Shown here: one piece after another, positions 1 through 8,591 of the stretch | Layout: every line of letters starts with the position of its first letter | Numbering within the stretch: the first letter of the stretch is position 1 | Assembly (NCBI GenBank): GCA_965262055.1 | Contig: CBDHEI010000001.1 | Span: 372,001-436,000 of the forward strand | DNA: 64,000 bases | DNA from: G958296245 sp965262055 | Lineage (GTDB): Bacteria; Chloroflexota; Dehalococcoidia; Lucifugimonadales; G958296245 | Direction: 5' to 3' | Translations under genes and position numbers: made by a program | Notes under the pieces: model-generated | What the model was told of the DNA's origin: nothing | Databases searched by the model: none | The model's input: the letters and a program-made list of their open reading frames with translations, nothing else

Positions 1-399
1 CACGCCTTCGGGGTGCCCACCCACAGCGTGCCGGAGCTGCTGCCCTACGGCATCTACACGATCCCCGAGATCTCGATGGTGGGCAGGACCGAGGAGGACA
101 TGACTGAGGACGTGGTGCCCTACGAGGTGGGCAAGGCACAGTACCGCGAGACAGCGCGTGGGCAGATAATCGGCGGCGACGCGGGGCTGCTCAAGCTGCT
201 GTTCGACATCAGGGACCGCAAGCTCCTCGGGGTGCACATCATCGGCGAGGGGGCGAGCGAGCTCGTGCACATCGGGCAGGCGGTTCTGGCGCACGGCGGC
301 ACGGTGGACTACTTCGTGGACACGGTCTTCAACTACCCGACGCTGGCGGAGTGCTACAAGACGGCCGCGCTGGACGGGCTGAACCGCCTCGGCGTGTAG
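1..399 (+). CDS. sthA: Soluble pyridine nucleotide transhydrogenase, C-terminal part
   Basis: The reading frame is open from the window edge, so the 5' part is missing. The 132 visible residues are the dimerisation domain of a class I pyridine nucleotide-disulfide oxidoreductase. They include YTIPEISMVG, PYEVGKAQ and the C-terminal FNYPTLAECYKTAALDGLNRL, which match SthA rather than dihydrolipoamide dehydrogenase. SthA moves reducing equivalents between NADPH and NAD+ in the cytoplasm using FAD. A GC-rich hairpin follows the stop. Two short relics of an sthA 5' end occur at 39998 and 43517 in this same window. Confidence 0.88.
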   Translation, partial: HAFGVPTHSVPELLPYGIYTIPEISMVGRTEEDMTEDVVPYEVGKAQYRETARGQIIGGDAGLLKLLFDIRDRKLLGVHIIGEGASELVHIGQAVLAHGGTVDYFVDTVFNYPTLAECYKTAALDGLNRLGV

Positions 400-414
400 T
401 GCCCCCATTTCAGT

Positions 415-438
415 CTTCCCCCGGCGGCCGGGGGGAAG
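415..438 (+). terminator. GC-rich hairpin after sthA
   Basis: CTTCCCCC pairs with GGGGGAAG around an 8-nt loop, 16 bases after the sthA stop. There is no T-run, so it may be a weak intrinsic terminator or a 3'-end stabiliser. Confidence 0.45.
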
Positions 439-517
439 AGGCAGGAAGCTCCTTCCCACTCCCAGGAACTCCCTTCCCCTCAGGAGGAAGGCCAGGATGG
501 GGACGTCGCAAAGTACC

Positions 518-547
518 CTGACCACGCGGGGCGGCGGCTTGTATAAT
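518..547 (+). promoter_or_regulatory. Promoter of the purQ operon
   Basis: A perfect TATAAT lies at 542-547, with CTGACC at 518-523 as a weak -35 (18-bp spacer). Only 11 bases separate the -10 box from the purQ ATG at 559. Transcription would start about five bases before the ATG, leaving no room for a Shine-Dalgarno site, so the message looks leaderless. Confidence 0.6.
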
Positions 548-558
548 GCGGGCCAGCC

Positions 559-1254
559 ATGAGATTCGGAGTCATCGTCTTCCCGGGGACCTATAGCGAC
601 CGGGACTGCGGCCACGTGCTGCAGGAGGTCTTCGGGCAGCGGGTCGACTACGTCTGGCACGAGCAGACCGACCTGTCGGCGTACGACTGCGTCTTGCTGC
701 CCGGCGGATTCTCCTACGGCGACTACCTGAGGGCGGGCGCCATAGCCCGCTTCTCCCCGGTAATGAAAGCGGTGGGGAAGCTCGCAGACGGCGGCGGCCT
801 CGTGATGGGGATCTGCAACGGCTTCCAAATACTCTGCGAGGCTGGCCTGCTGCCTGGGGCGCTGATGCGCAACGACCACCTACAGTTCAGGTGCCAGTGG
901 GTCAACCTGCGCGTCGAGACGACGGAGTCGCCGTACACGAACGCCGCATCCGCGGGCCAGGTGCTCCGCGTCCCGATGGCGCACGGCGATGGCAGCTACT
1001 ACGCCGACGACCGTACGCTTCGCAAGCTGGAGGACGGCGGGCGCGTGCTGTTCAGGTACTGCACCCCTGAGGGCGAGGTGACCCGCGAGGCGAACCCGAA
1101 TGGCTCCCTGGGCAACATCGCGGGCATAGCCAACGAGCGGGGCAACGTGCTGGGGATGATGCCGCACCCGGAACGCTGCTGCGAGCCGCTGATGGGCGGC
1201 GACGACGGCAAGTACATCTTCCGCTCCGTGCTCGAACGCGCCGCCGTATGCTAG
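559..1254 (+). CDS. purQ: Phosphoribosylformylglycinamidine synthase, glutaminase subunit
   Basis: This 231-aa class I glutamine amidotransferase releases ammonia from glutamine for the PurL synthetase in step four of purine synthesis. The nucleophile elbow is GICNGFQ with Cys86, and the catalytic His is in MMPHPERC near the C-terminus. Length is normal for stand-alone PurQ. It opens a plus-strand operon that ends with purL at 4364. Its stop codon overlaps the next start by 7 bp. The third subunit, PurS, is not seen in the window and is presumably elsewhere. Confidence 0.95.
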   Translation: MRFGVIVFPGTYSDRDCGHVLQEVFGQRVDYVWHEQTDLSAYDCVLLPGGFSYGDYLRAGAIARFSPVMKAVGKLADGGGLVMGICNGFQILCEAGLLPGALMRNDHLQFRCQWVNLRVETTESPYTNAASAGQVLRVPMAHGDGSYYADDRTLRKLEDGGRVLFRYCTPEGEVTREANPNGSLGNIAGIANERGNVLGMMPHPERCCEPLMGGDDGKYIFRSVLERAAVC

Positions 1255-1670
1255 GCATCGGCCTGTCCCTTCTGGCAGGCGCCGGGTTCGGCGCCACCGC
1301 GATCGTCGTTCGCCTGAGCGTCCAGCACATGCGGCCCCTAACCGTCACCGTGGTGTCGCTGGTGGTGGGCGCCGCAATCAGCGTGACGGTGGCGGTCATC
1401 GTAGACGGCGGCGCCATGGTCCGCATCACAGCCGCCGCCCTGCCGTGGCTGATAGCTTCGGGGCTGCTGAACTTCCACGCCGGACGGCTGCTCAACTTCA
1501 CGGCGGTATCGCTGGCCGGGGTATCGCGGTCAAGTCCGATAGTGGGCGCGACGCCGCTGTTCGCCCTGGTGCTGGCCGTGCTGCTCGGAGGCGAGACGGT
1601 GAACGCCGCGATCATTGCGGGCACGTTGGCGATCATCGCCGGGCTGGCGCTGGTGCTGAGCCAGCAATGA
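1248..1670 (+). CDS. EamA/DMT-family membrane protein, first half-transporter
   Basis: This 140-aa protein is almost entirely hydrophobic, with about five predicted membrane helices. It matches one EamA repeat of the drug/metabolite transporter superfamily, including the SPIVGATPLFALVLAVLLGGE signature that closes a repeat. The usual family member is about 300 aa with two such repeats. Here each repeat is a separate gene: this stop (TGA, 1668-1670) overlaps the next ATG in an ATGA. The pair probably forms a heterodimeric transporter. The position between purQ and purL suggests co-expression with purine synthesis; the substrate is unknown. Confidence 0.8.
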   Translation: MLGIGLSLLAGAGFGATAIVVRLSVQHMRPLTVTVVSLVVGAAISVTVAVIVDGGAMVRITAAALPWLIASGLLNFHAGRLLNFTAVSLAGVSRSSPIVGATPLFALVLAVLLGGETVNAAIIAGTLAIIAGLALVLSQQ

Positions 1671-2164
1671 CCCAAGTCCCCGCGTCCGCAGCGCGTCTAT
1701 CCCGTCCGCCTGCCCCGCCGAGGCGGCAGCTCCTGCTCGGGTACGCGGCATCCGTGGGCGCTGCGTTGTCGTTCGCGCTGGGCGCGCTGGTCGTGCGCAA
1801 GGCCGTAACCGAATACACCACCCCGCTGGTGACCGTGGCCTACTCGATGCTGGTCGCCTGCGCAGTATTGGCTGTATCAGCGGGCAGAGGGGCCGTTGCG
1901 GAGATGGCCAGGGCGCCAAGGGCCGGCTGGGCGCTGGCCGCTACGGCGGGGACGATCTCATCGGCCGCGGCGATCTGCTACTACTTCGCCCTGAACTTCG
2001 CCCCGGTGGTGTTGGTGTCGCCCGTCTCCGCGACGGCGCCCCTGTTCGCCATGCTGTTCACCATCGTCTTCCTGAGGAGGCTCGAGAGCGTCACCCCTCG
2101 CATGATCGGCGGGTGCGTACTCGTCGTTGCCGGCGTAGCGTTGATCGCCGTAGGACGGAGCTGA
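1667..2164 (+). CDS. EamA/DMT-family membrane protein, second half-transporter
   Basis: The start is the ATG of the ATGA overlap with the upstream half; an open frame extends further upstream but only in the shadow of that gene. The 165-aa product has a basic N-terminus (RLSRPPAPPRR) and about five membrane helices. It carries the EamA repeat signature PVSATAPLFAMLFTIVFLRR near the end. It is the natural partner of the protein at 1248-1670. It ends 7 bp before purL, so all four genes are probably one transcript. Confidence 0.8.
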   Translation: MTQVPASAARLSRPPAPPRRQLLLGYAASVGAALSFALGALVVRKAVTEYTTPLVTVAYSMLVACAVLAVSAGRGAVAEMARAPRAGWALAATAGTISSAAAICYYFALNFAPVVLVSPVSATAPLFAMLFTIVFLRRLESVTPRMIGGCVLVVAGVALIAVGRS

Positions 2165-2171
2165 GGTAGAG

Positions 2172-4364
2172 ATGACCGCGACAAAGGAAGCGCTCGAAGC
2201 GCTGGCGCTGTCCGATGCGGAGTACGAGGCCATCGTGGAGCGGCTGGGCCGCGAGCCCAACGGGCTGGAGCTCGGCCTGTTCGGCTCGCTCTGGAGCGAG
2301 CACTGCGGCTACAAGCACTCGAGGCCGCTGCTGCGCATGTTCGCCACCGAGAGCCCAAGACTGCTGACGACCCAGGGCGCTGAGAACGCGGGCGTCGTAG
2401 ACATCGGCGACGGTCTGGCCATCGTGATGAAGATCGAGTCCCACAACCACCCGTCGGCCATAGAGCCGTACGAGGGGGCGGCCACGGGCGTCGGCGGCAT
2501 AGTGCGCGACATCTTCGCCATGGGCGCGCGGCCCATCGCTTTGCTGAATTCGCTGCGGTTCGGCCCGCCGGAGGAGAGACGCAACCGGTACCTGATGGAG
2601 GGCGTCGTGGCCGGCATTTCGGGGTACGGCAACTGCATCGGCATCCCGAACGTGGGCGGCGAGATAGTCTTCTCTCCATCCTACTCTGACAACCCCCTCG
2701 TGAACGCGATGTGCGTGGGCATCGTGCCCACGCACGGCGTCGTCAGCGCGACCGCCGGCGCGCCTGGCAATCTGCTGATGCTCGTGGGCGCCGACACGGG
2801 TCGGGACGGCATCCACGGCGCGTCCGGGCTGGCGTCCCGCTCCTTCGAGGACAGGGACGATCTGCGGCCCGCCGTGCAGGTGGGCAACCCCTTCATGGAA
2901 AAGTCGCTGATCGAGGCGTGTCTGGAGGCCGCCCAGATGGAGGGGGTAGCCGGCGTCCAGGACCTGGGCGCAGCGGGGCTGTCGTCGGCCAGCGTAGAGG
3001 CCGCTGACCGCGCCGGGCTCGGCGTCACCATAGACGTCTCACAGGTCCCGAGGCGCGAGTCTGGAATGACGCCCTACGAGGTAATGCTCTCCGAGTCGCA
3101 GGAGCGCATGCTGGTCATGGTCGAGGAGCACGCGGTGGACCGGGTGGAGCGCGTCTTCAGGAAGTGGCGGCTCAACTCGACGGTAATCGGACGCGTTACG
3201 GACGACGGCGCGATCACCCTATCGGAGGGAGACGATGTCAGGGGCAGGCTCCCCATACGCCTGCTCACGGACCCGCCCCAGTACCGCCTCCAAGGCGTGG
3301 GGCCGGAACGGCAGCGCGAGCTTAGAGCGTACGACCTGGAGGCGCTGCCCCTGCCGACAGAAACGCCCTCGGAGGTGCTGCTGAAGCTGCTGGCCTCGCC
3401 CAACATCGCCAGCAAGGAATGGGCCTACCGCCAGTACGACCACCACGTGATGACCAACACGGTCGTCGAGCCTGGGGGCGACGCCGCCGTGCTGCGCATC
3501 AAGGGGACCCGCAAGGGAATCGCCCTCACGACGGACGGTAACGGCCGCTACTGCTACCTGGACCCGTACCAGGGGGGCATGATCGCCGTGGCGGAGGCGT
3601 GCCGCAACGTATCGACCGTGGGCGCCGAGCCGATAGCCCTGACAGACTGCCTCAACTTCGGCAACCCGGAGAAGCCGGAGGTCTACTTCCAGCTCGAAGA
3701 GTGCGTCAAGGGGATGGCCGCCGCCAGCGCGGCCTTCGGGGCGCCCGTCATATCGGGCAACGTCAGCCTGTACAACGAGACCCACGGCAAGGGCATCTAC
3801 CCAACGCCGATCATCGGCGCGCTGGGACTGCTGGAGGACGTGACGGCCCACGCCGGGATGGCCTTCCGGCAGGAGGGCGACGTGGCGGTGATGCTGGGGT
3901 CGGACCAGACCGGTTCTCCCGCCGCGTCCCTGGGCGGCAGCGAATACCTGGAGGTAATCCACGACCTTGTCGCGGGACATCCCACCATCGACCTGGAGCT
4001 GGAGACCACGGTGCAGGAGTGCTGCCGCAGAGCGGTCAGGGCGGGGTTGCTGAAGTCGGCCCACGACTGCTCGGACGGGGGGCTGGCCGTAGCCATCGCG
4101 GAATCGTGCATCGCTGGGGGCATGGGCTTTGAGAGCGACGCGGCGGTACCGGGGAGGTGGGACTCAGCCCTGTTCGGCGAGGCGCAATCGCGCATCTTGG
4201 CCACGGTGTCACAGTCGCGACTGCCCGACCTGCTGAAACTCTGCGAGGCGTTGGATTGCCCGGCGGCAGTGATCGGTCGTGTGGGCGGCGACTCGATCAG
4301 GATCGGCGGCGTGCTGGAAGTCAGCGTCGCCGCGGCGACAGCCGCCTGGAAGACCCTACCCTAG
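2172..4364 (+). CDS. purL: Phosphoribosylformylglycinamidine synthase, synthetase subunit
   Basis: This 730-aa protein is the small-type PurL, which converts FGAR, ATP and ammonia (supplied by PurQ) to FGAM in the cytoplasm. Visible signatures are LWSEHCGYKHSRPLL near residue 40, ESHNHPSAIEPYEGAATGVG near residue 95, and the second AIRS-like half with NGRYCYLDPYQGG and SGNVSLYNET. It ends the pur operon. Its TAG at 4362-4364 shares the palindrome CTAG with the stop of the convergent panE-like gene. Confidence 0.96.
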   Translation: MTATKEALEALALSDAEYEAIVERLGREPNGLELGLFGSLWSEHCGYKHSRPLLRMFATESPRLLTTQGAENAGVVDIGDGLAIVMKIESHNHPSAIEPYEGAATGVGGIVRDIFAMGARPIALLNSLRFGPPEERRNRYLMEGVVAGISGYGNCIGIPNVGGEIVFSPSYSDNPLVNAMCVGIVPTHGVVSATAGAPGNLLMLVGADTGRDGIHGASGLASRSFEDRDDLRPAVQVGNPFMEKSLIEACLEAAQMEGVAGVQDLGAAGLSSASVEAADRAGLGVTIDVSQVPRRESGMTPYEVMLSESQERMLVMVEEHAVDRVERVFRKWRLNSTVIGRVTDDGAITLSEGDDVRGRLPIRLLTDPPQYRLQGVGPERQRELRAYDLEALPLPTETPSEVLLKLLASPNIASKEWAYRQYDHHVMTNTVVEPGGDAAVLRIKGTRKGIALTTDGNGRYCYLDPYQGGMIAVAEACRNVSTVGAEPIALTDCLNFGNPEKPEVYFQLEECVKGMAAASAAFGAPVISGNVSLYNETHGKGIYPTPIIGALGLLEDVTAHAGMAFRQEGDVAVMLGSDQTGSPAASLGGSEYLEVIHDLVAGHPTIDLELETTVQECCRRAVRAGLLKSAHDCSDGGLAVAIAESCIAGGMGFESDAAVPGRWDSALFGEAQSRILATVSQSRLPDLLKLCEALDCPAAVIGRVGGDSIRIGGVLEVSVAAATAAWKTLP

Positions 4365-5299
4365 CTGGCCTGCCGGGCCCGCACGGCGCGGTTGTGCGTC
4401 GGCGTCAGGCAGGCGGTGATGAAGTCGTTCGCCGGCGTGGGCACGCCCACATCCTTTCCGATGCGCGACACGGCGCCGTTCAGTACGCTCACCTCCAGCG
4501 GGTTGCCGCTCTGAAGGTCGTTGTACATCGACGACATCATCTCCCCCCGGGCCTCTACGAACTGGGCTAACACCTCGTCGGCAAAGCCCTCACCGAGGTG
4601 GATGCCCCTGGCGTCCGCCACGGCGACCACCTCGCGCATCACCGTCAAGGTCATGTCCCTGGTCGCGGGCGTATCCAGGACCTCGGGGAAGCTTGAGCGC
4701 GTGATGCACGTCATCCCGCTCAGGCCGCATATGTAGGTCAGCTTTGTCCAAAGGGACTTGGGCACGTCTTCCGAAAGCTCGGCGGCGATGCCCGCTCCCT
4801 GCAGCGCGTCCAGAACCGCGACGGCCCTGTCGCTGCGGCTGCCGTCCTGCTCTCCGAACACGATGTTGCACGGCCCGCCGTCCTCCCGGACTACGCCGGG
4901 GTCCATGCGCACAGCGTCGACGTAGGTCACGCCCAGCAGCACCTTCTCCCGCCCAAGGGCGGCCCCGAGCTCCTCGCCGCTCCCTATGCCGTTCTGCAGC
5001 GTGAGCACAGTCGTGCTATCGCCCACGGCCGGACGGAGCAGCTCTATTGCGCCCGCGTTGTCGTACCCCTTCACGCAGAAGAGGACCAGGTCGGGGACTT
5101 CAGCCTCCGCCGGTTTCTGAAACGCCGCCGGATGGACGACGAAGCTGCCCGACGTGACGCTCTCGACGCGCAGGCCGCGCTCCCTGATCGCCGCGAGGCC
5201 CTCGCCGCGCGCTATGAAGGTCACATCCATGCCGGCGCGGGAGAGCACGGCCCCGTAGTAGCCGCCCACCGCGCCCGTGCCCATCACCATGATTTTCAT
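4361..5299 (-). CDS. panE: 2-dehydropantoate 2-reductase (ketopantoate reductase family)
   Basis: The N-terminus MKIMVMGTGAVGGYYGAVL is the family's Rossmann GxGxxG motif for NADPH. This fixes the start at 5299 and not at the longer upstream frame. The 312-aa length is typical. VLTLQNGIGS and the helical C-terminal ketopantoate reductase domain (SLWTKLTYICGLSGM) are present, with the catalytic Lys expected in that segment. The reaction is reduction of ketopantoate to pantoate on the way to coenzyme A, although many paralogues act on other 2-oxoacids. It follows radC on the same strand with essentially no gap. Confidence 0.82.
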   Translation of the reverse strand: MKIMVMGTGAVGGYYGAVLSRAGMDVTFIARGEGLAAIRERGLRVESVTSGSFVVHPAAFQKPAEAEVPDLVLFCVKGYDNAGAIELLRPAVGDSTTVLTLQNGIGSGEELGAALGREKVLLGVTYVDAVRMDPGVVREDGGPCNIVFGEQDGSRSDRAVAVLDALQGAGIAAELSEDVPKSLWTKLTYICGLSGMTCITRSSFPEVLDTPATRDMTLTVMREVVAVADARGIHLGEGFADEVLAQFVEARGEMMSSMYNDLQSGNPLEVSVLNGAVSRIGKDVGVPTPANDFITACLTPTHNRAVRARQAS

Positions 5300-5300
5300 G

Positions 5301-6050
5301 TCACCACCCCTGTTCCGCCGCGCTGCGCGCCAGTCTTCCCACACTGTTCCCGAAGCCGAGCCCCCTGTCCTTCATGCTGACGTGGCCGCGGCTGCCGATC
5401 ACGACATGGTCCAGAAGCTCGATGTCCATCATCTCCGCACCCGCGCGGATCTTGTTGGTTATGAGCACGTCCTCGGGGCTGGGCGTCGGGTCCCCCGAAG
5501 GGTGGTTGTGCACGATGATGATGGACGGGCAGTTTGCCCTCACGGCAGGTCTCAGCACCTCGGTCACCCGCACCACAGACGCGCTGACGTTCCCCTTGTA
5601 CACATGCTCTGTCCCCAGCACCTCGTGCTTAGTGGACAACAGCAGCACACGGAGATGCTCCTGGTCCAGGAGGCTCATCTCCGCCGAAAGGAGATTCGCC
5701 ACGTCTCGCGGCTCGTTTATCCTGGGACGGTCCTCGGGACTCAGCGATACCAACCTCTTCCCGAGCTCCAGCGCCGCAAGGATCTGGCAGGCCTTCGCGT
5801 CGCTGATACCGTGTAGACCGCACAACTCCTGGTGCGTGACACGGCCGACACCGCGAAGCCCGTCCATCTCCCTCAGCACCCGGCCAGCCAAGGCCAACAC
5901 GTTCTCGCCTCTGCTCCCGGTACGGAGCAGTATCGCGATGAGCTCCGAGTTGCTCAGGGCATGGGGGCCAACCTCCCTCAGCCGCTCCCGAGGACGCTCG
6001 AACTCCGGCATATCGCCAATCGTCGCCACATGCCGCGCATCAGTCGCCAT
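5301..6050 (-). CDS. radC: RadC-family JAB/MPN-domain protein
   Basis: The chosen ATG (6050) has a GAGGGG Shine-Dalgarno just upstream; a GTG at 6062 is the alternative. The product is about 249 aa. An N-terminal UPF0758 helix-hairpin-helix region (ELIAILLRTG, LCGLHGISDAKACQILAALELG) is followed by a JAMM-type metal site HNHPSGDPTPSPED near residue 175. The family is associated with DNA repair or recombination by name only; its biochemical role is uncertain. A good promoter precedes it. Confidence 0.9.
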   Translation of the reverse strand: MATDARHVATIGDMPEFERPRERLREVGPHALSNSELIAILLRTGSRGENVLALAGRVLREMDGLRGVGRVTHQELCGLHGISDAKACQILAALELGKRLVSLSPEDRPRINEPRDVANLLSAEMSLLDQEHLRVLLLSTKHEVLGTEHVYKGNVSASVVRVTEVLRPAVRANCPSIIIVHNHPSGDPTPSPEDVLITNKIRAGAEMMDIELLDHVVIGSRGHVSMKDRGLGFGNSVGRLARSAAEQGW

Positions 6051-6100
6051 AGTTCCCCTCACGCGGCCCCCGATTCCCAGGCGGAGACCGCCGTGAGCGG

Positions 6101-6128
6101 ATTATAGCACATCGGTTCTCGGTGACAA
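6101..6128 (-). promoter_or_regulatory. Promoter of radC-panE
   Basis: Read on the minus strand, TTGTCA (6128-6123) is followed after 16 bp by TATAAT (6106-6101). It lies about 50 bp upstream of the radC ATG. Confidence 0.6.
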
Positions 6129-6188
6129 CCCCCCCGGTAATGCCCGCAACCCCAGCTGCGCGTCCTGCTGAGGACTCCCCGGGCCCGA

Positions 6189-7142
6189 CTATGCGGAGGG
6201 CTGCAAGACGCCAGGCACCCCGCAGCGCACGAGCATTTCGCGGGTACGCTCCCGGAACTGGTCGCGGACGTCCCTCGTTGGCGGCCTGGACCGGCTCGAT
6301 CCCAGGCCGATCAGCTCCAGGCAGAGCTTGTCCAGGTAGCCGTCTCCGCCGGTATAGGCGGCCATCTCCTCCCACACCTCGTAGAACGGAATGACGACGC
6401 GCACGAGCTCCCTCTGCGCCTCGGCGTACTCGCCGGCCTCCAGTAGCTCCCACGTCTTGATGCCCCACTGCGGCCAGTAGTTCGTCGGATGCAGCTCGAT
6501 TCCCCGCGCGCCTATCATGTGGCTGGTCACGTAGGTCAGCCGGTTGTCGATGACGCTCAGCCGGTCGGCATACCTGACCAAGGCGCGCTCGAAGGCCATG
6601 AAGGCCAGGCCGGGGGTCGACCACTTGAGCCCGACCACGTTGGGCATCTCCGCGAGCCTGTCCACCATGTCCAAGGAGACGTTGCTGCTCGTCCAGAAGG
6701 TGTTGTAGATGATGATGCCGATGTCGGCGGCCTCGGATGCGGCCACGATGTACTCATAGAAGTCGCCCTCGGTGGCCTCGAAGTAGTACGGCGGCGACAC
6801 CTGCACGTACTCGGCGCCGACGCGCTCCGCAGCCTTCGTCAGCTCGACGAGCTCAGCCGTGCTGGTGGTCTGCGCGCCCAGGATGACCGGCACCCTCCCC
6901 TCCACCTCCTGTACAACCGCGTCGGCCAACGCCACGCGCTCGTCGAAGCTCATGGTGGAGAAGTCCCCGGCGGCCCCGCCGGCCAGCAGCACGGCGTTGC
7001 CCGTCTCAATGCCTCCGTCCAGCAGGAACTTCACGTGCCGGCGCACCGCCGGGAGGTCCAGCGCAAGGTCGCCGTCCCTGAACATCGTCGGGATCGTCAC
7101 GTAGCACCCGCACAGCCGCCCTACTCGCGTCTCCCTATCCAT
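6189..7142 (-). CDS. Dihydrodipicolinate synthase (DapA)-family aldolase
   Basis: This 317-aa class I aldolase has the (beta/alpha)8 fold of the DapA/NAL family. The Schiff-base Lys lies in NVVGLKWSTPG, and the family Tyr in IIIYNTFW. The substrate-loop motif GGAAGDFSTMS replaces the GTTGE of true DapA. That makes lysine synthesis unlikely and suggests an aldolase or dehydratase acting on another 2-oxo acid. It is followed 58 bp upstream on the same strand by a class III aminotransferase, so the two may act on one compound. A second DapA-family protein lies at 58971. Confidence 0.85.
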   Translation of the reverse strand: MDRETRVGRLCGCYVTIPTMFRDGDLALDLPAVRRHVKFLLDGGIETGNAVLLAGGAAGDFSTMSFDERVALADAVVQEVEGRVPVILGAQTTSTAELVELTKAAERVGAEYVQVSPPYYFEATEGDFYEYIVAASEAADIGIIIYNTFWTSSNVSLDMVDRLAEMPNVVGLKWSTPGLAFMAFERALVRYADRLSVIDNRLTYVTSHMIGARGIELHPTNYWPQWGIKTWELLEAGEYAEAQRELVRVVIPFYEVWEEMAAYTGGDGYLDKLCLELIGLGSSRSRPPTRDVRDQFRERTREMLVRCGVPGVLQPSA

Positions 7143-7200
7143 ATACCTAAACTCCCTTCCAGATTCCTTTTACTGACGGGCAGGGATATTCGGTCGTCCC

Positions 7201-8487
7201 CTACCCCTCCAGTTGGTCTATGGCCGATTCGAAAGCGCCTATTGTTAGCTCTATGTCATCGTCGTCGTGGGCGGTCGAAACGTAGTACTTCGTGTCGCCC
7301 TTGAAGACGCCGTGCTCGAGCAGGAGACGGTTGAACCGCTTCACCTTGTCCTTGTCGGCTGAGAGTGTAGAGCGGTAGTCGACTATCTCCTCGCCGGTGA
7401 AGTAGACATCGAAGAGCATCGAGTCGCCAACCACCTGCGCCGGTATCTCGGCCTGGTCCAGCAGCCGCTGCAGGGCGTCCTTGAGACGCTGCCCATTCGC
7501 GAACAGCCTCTCGTACGTGCCCTCGCGCCGGAGGACATTCAGTGTCGCCAGTCCCGCCGCCGACGCCACGGGATTGCCATTCAGGGTGCCGATCTGTGGC
7601 ATGAAACCTTCCTGCTCCACCCTGGTCGGGTCGAAGTGCTCCATGATCTCGTCCCTGCCTGCCACGGCGGACAGAGGGAAGCCACCCGCAACGACCTTGC
7701 CGAGCGTGCACAGGTCGGGCGTGACGCCGTAGTACTCCTGCGCCCCGCCGTAGGCGAACCGGAAGCCCGTGACTATCTCGTCGAAGATGAGCGGCAGCTC
7801 GTACTGCTCCGTGATCTCGCGCAGGCCCTCCAGGAACCCTGGCCGCGGCGGTATCACCCTCTGGAAGGGCTCCACGATCACGCCGGCCAGCTCGTCGTGG
7901 TAGCGCTCGATAATGGCCGTGGTGGTCTCTATGTCGTTGAACGGCGCGATCAGCATCTCGGCCTGGACCGACGCGGGGATCCCCGGCGAGTCGGGAGCAG
8001 CGTACGGGAAGTCGGGAGGGTCGGTGGGCCACATGCTCATAAGGGAGTAGTCGTTCATGCCGTGGAAGCCGCCCTCGAACTTGAGAATCTTGTCGCGGCC
8101 ACGGAACGCCCTGGCGGCCCGCATGGCATAGTGCGTCGCCTCCGTTCCGCTGCTGAGGAAGCGCACCTTGCCGGCGCAGGGCACAGCGGAGGCAATCTCC
8201 TCCGCCAGCAGCACGGCCAGCTCGTTCAGGGCAAAGAAGGTAAAGCCCCGGGCAGCCTGCTCCTTCACGGCCTCAACCACCTCGGGGTGCGCGTGCCCTA
8301 TGAGCATCGGGCCGGACCCCAGCAGGTAGTCGACGTACTCGTTGCCGCTCAGGTCCCATACCCGGCTGCCCCTGCCCTCGCGCACGACTAGGTCGTAGTA
8401 CACGTTGCCCTGGCTGCCGCCCGGCAGCACAGCACAGGCGCGCTCCAGGACATCCCTCTCATGTGCAGTGGTCTCTCTCGCGGGCAC
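7201..8487 (-). CDS. Class III PLP-dependent aminotransferase, glutamate-1-semialdehyde aminomutase type
   Basis: The 428-aa protein starts at a GTG with an AAGGAG ribosome site. PLP-binding features are the phosphate-binding SSGTEATHYAMR near residue 110, the Asp in PLIFDEIVTGFR, and the Schiff-base Lys in TLGKVVAGGFPLSAVAG. The overall pattern (LLGSGPMLIGHAHPEV) resembles glutamate-1-semialdehyde 2,1-aminomutase. No haem genes are nearby, and the DapA-like neighbour suggests a catabolic aminotransferase. Precise substrate unknown. Confidence 0.85.
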   Translation of the reverse strand: MPARETTAHERDVLERACAVLPGGSQGNVYYDLVVREGRGSRVWDLSGNEYVDYLLGSGPMLIGHAHPEVVEAVKEQAARGFTFFALNELAVLLAEEIASAVPCAGKVRFLSSGTEATHYAMRAARAFRGRDKILKFEGGFHGMNDYSLMSMWPTDPPDFPYAAPDSPGIPASVQAEMLIAPFNDIETTTAIIERYHDELAGVIVEPFQRVIPPRPGFLEGLREITEQYELPLIFDEIVTGFRFAYGGAQEYYGVTPDLCTLGKVVAGGFPLSAVAGRDEIMEHFDPTRVEQEGFMPQIGTLNGNPVASAAGLATLNVLRREGTYERLFANGQRLKDALQRLLDQAEIPAQVVGDSMLFDVYFTGEEIVDYRSTLSADKDKVKRFNRLLLEHGVFKGDTKYYVSTAHDDDDIELTIGAFESAIDQLEG

Positions 8488-8531
8488 GTTGCACTCCTTG
8501 AAGTCAATCGCGGCGCTAGGCGCCTCGCGGG

Positions 8532-8537
8532 ATTATA
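8532..8537 (-). promoter_or_regulatory. -10 box of the aminotransferase gene
   Basis: The minus strand reads TATAAT here, 44 bp upstream of the GTG start. No convincing -35 was identified. The IS1380-family element begins 55 bp further upstream. Confidence 0.45.
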
Positions 8538-8591
8538 TCAGAGCGAATCGGGACCAAACCCCACGCTCAACCGTAGACGTCGGCGCTTTAG

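Noticed and set aside
3219..4064. Long minus-strand open frame inside purL
   Set aside because: It is the GC-rich shadow of purL, with no ribosome site and no recognisable motif. The same applies to other long antisense frames, such as those at 12132, 17667, 19590 and 40915.
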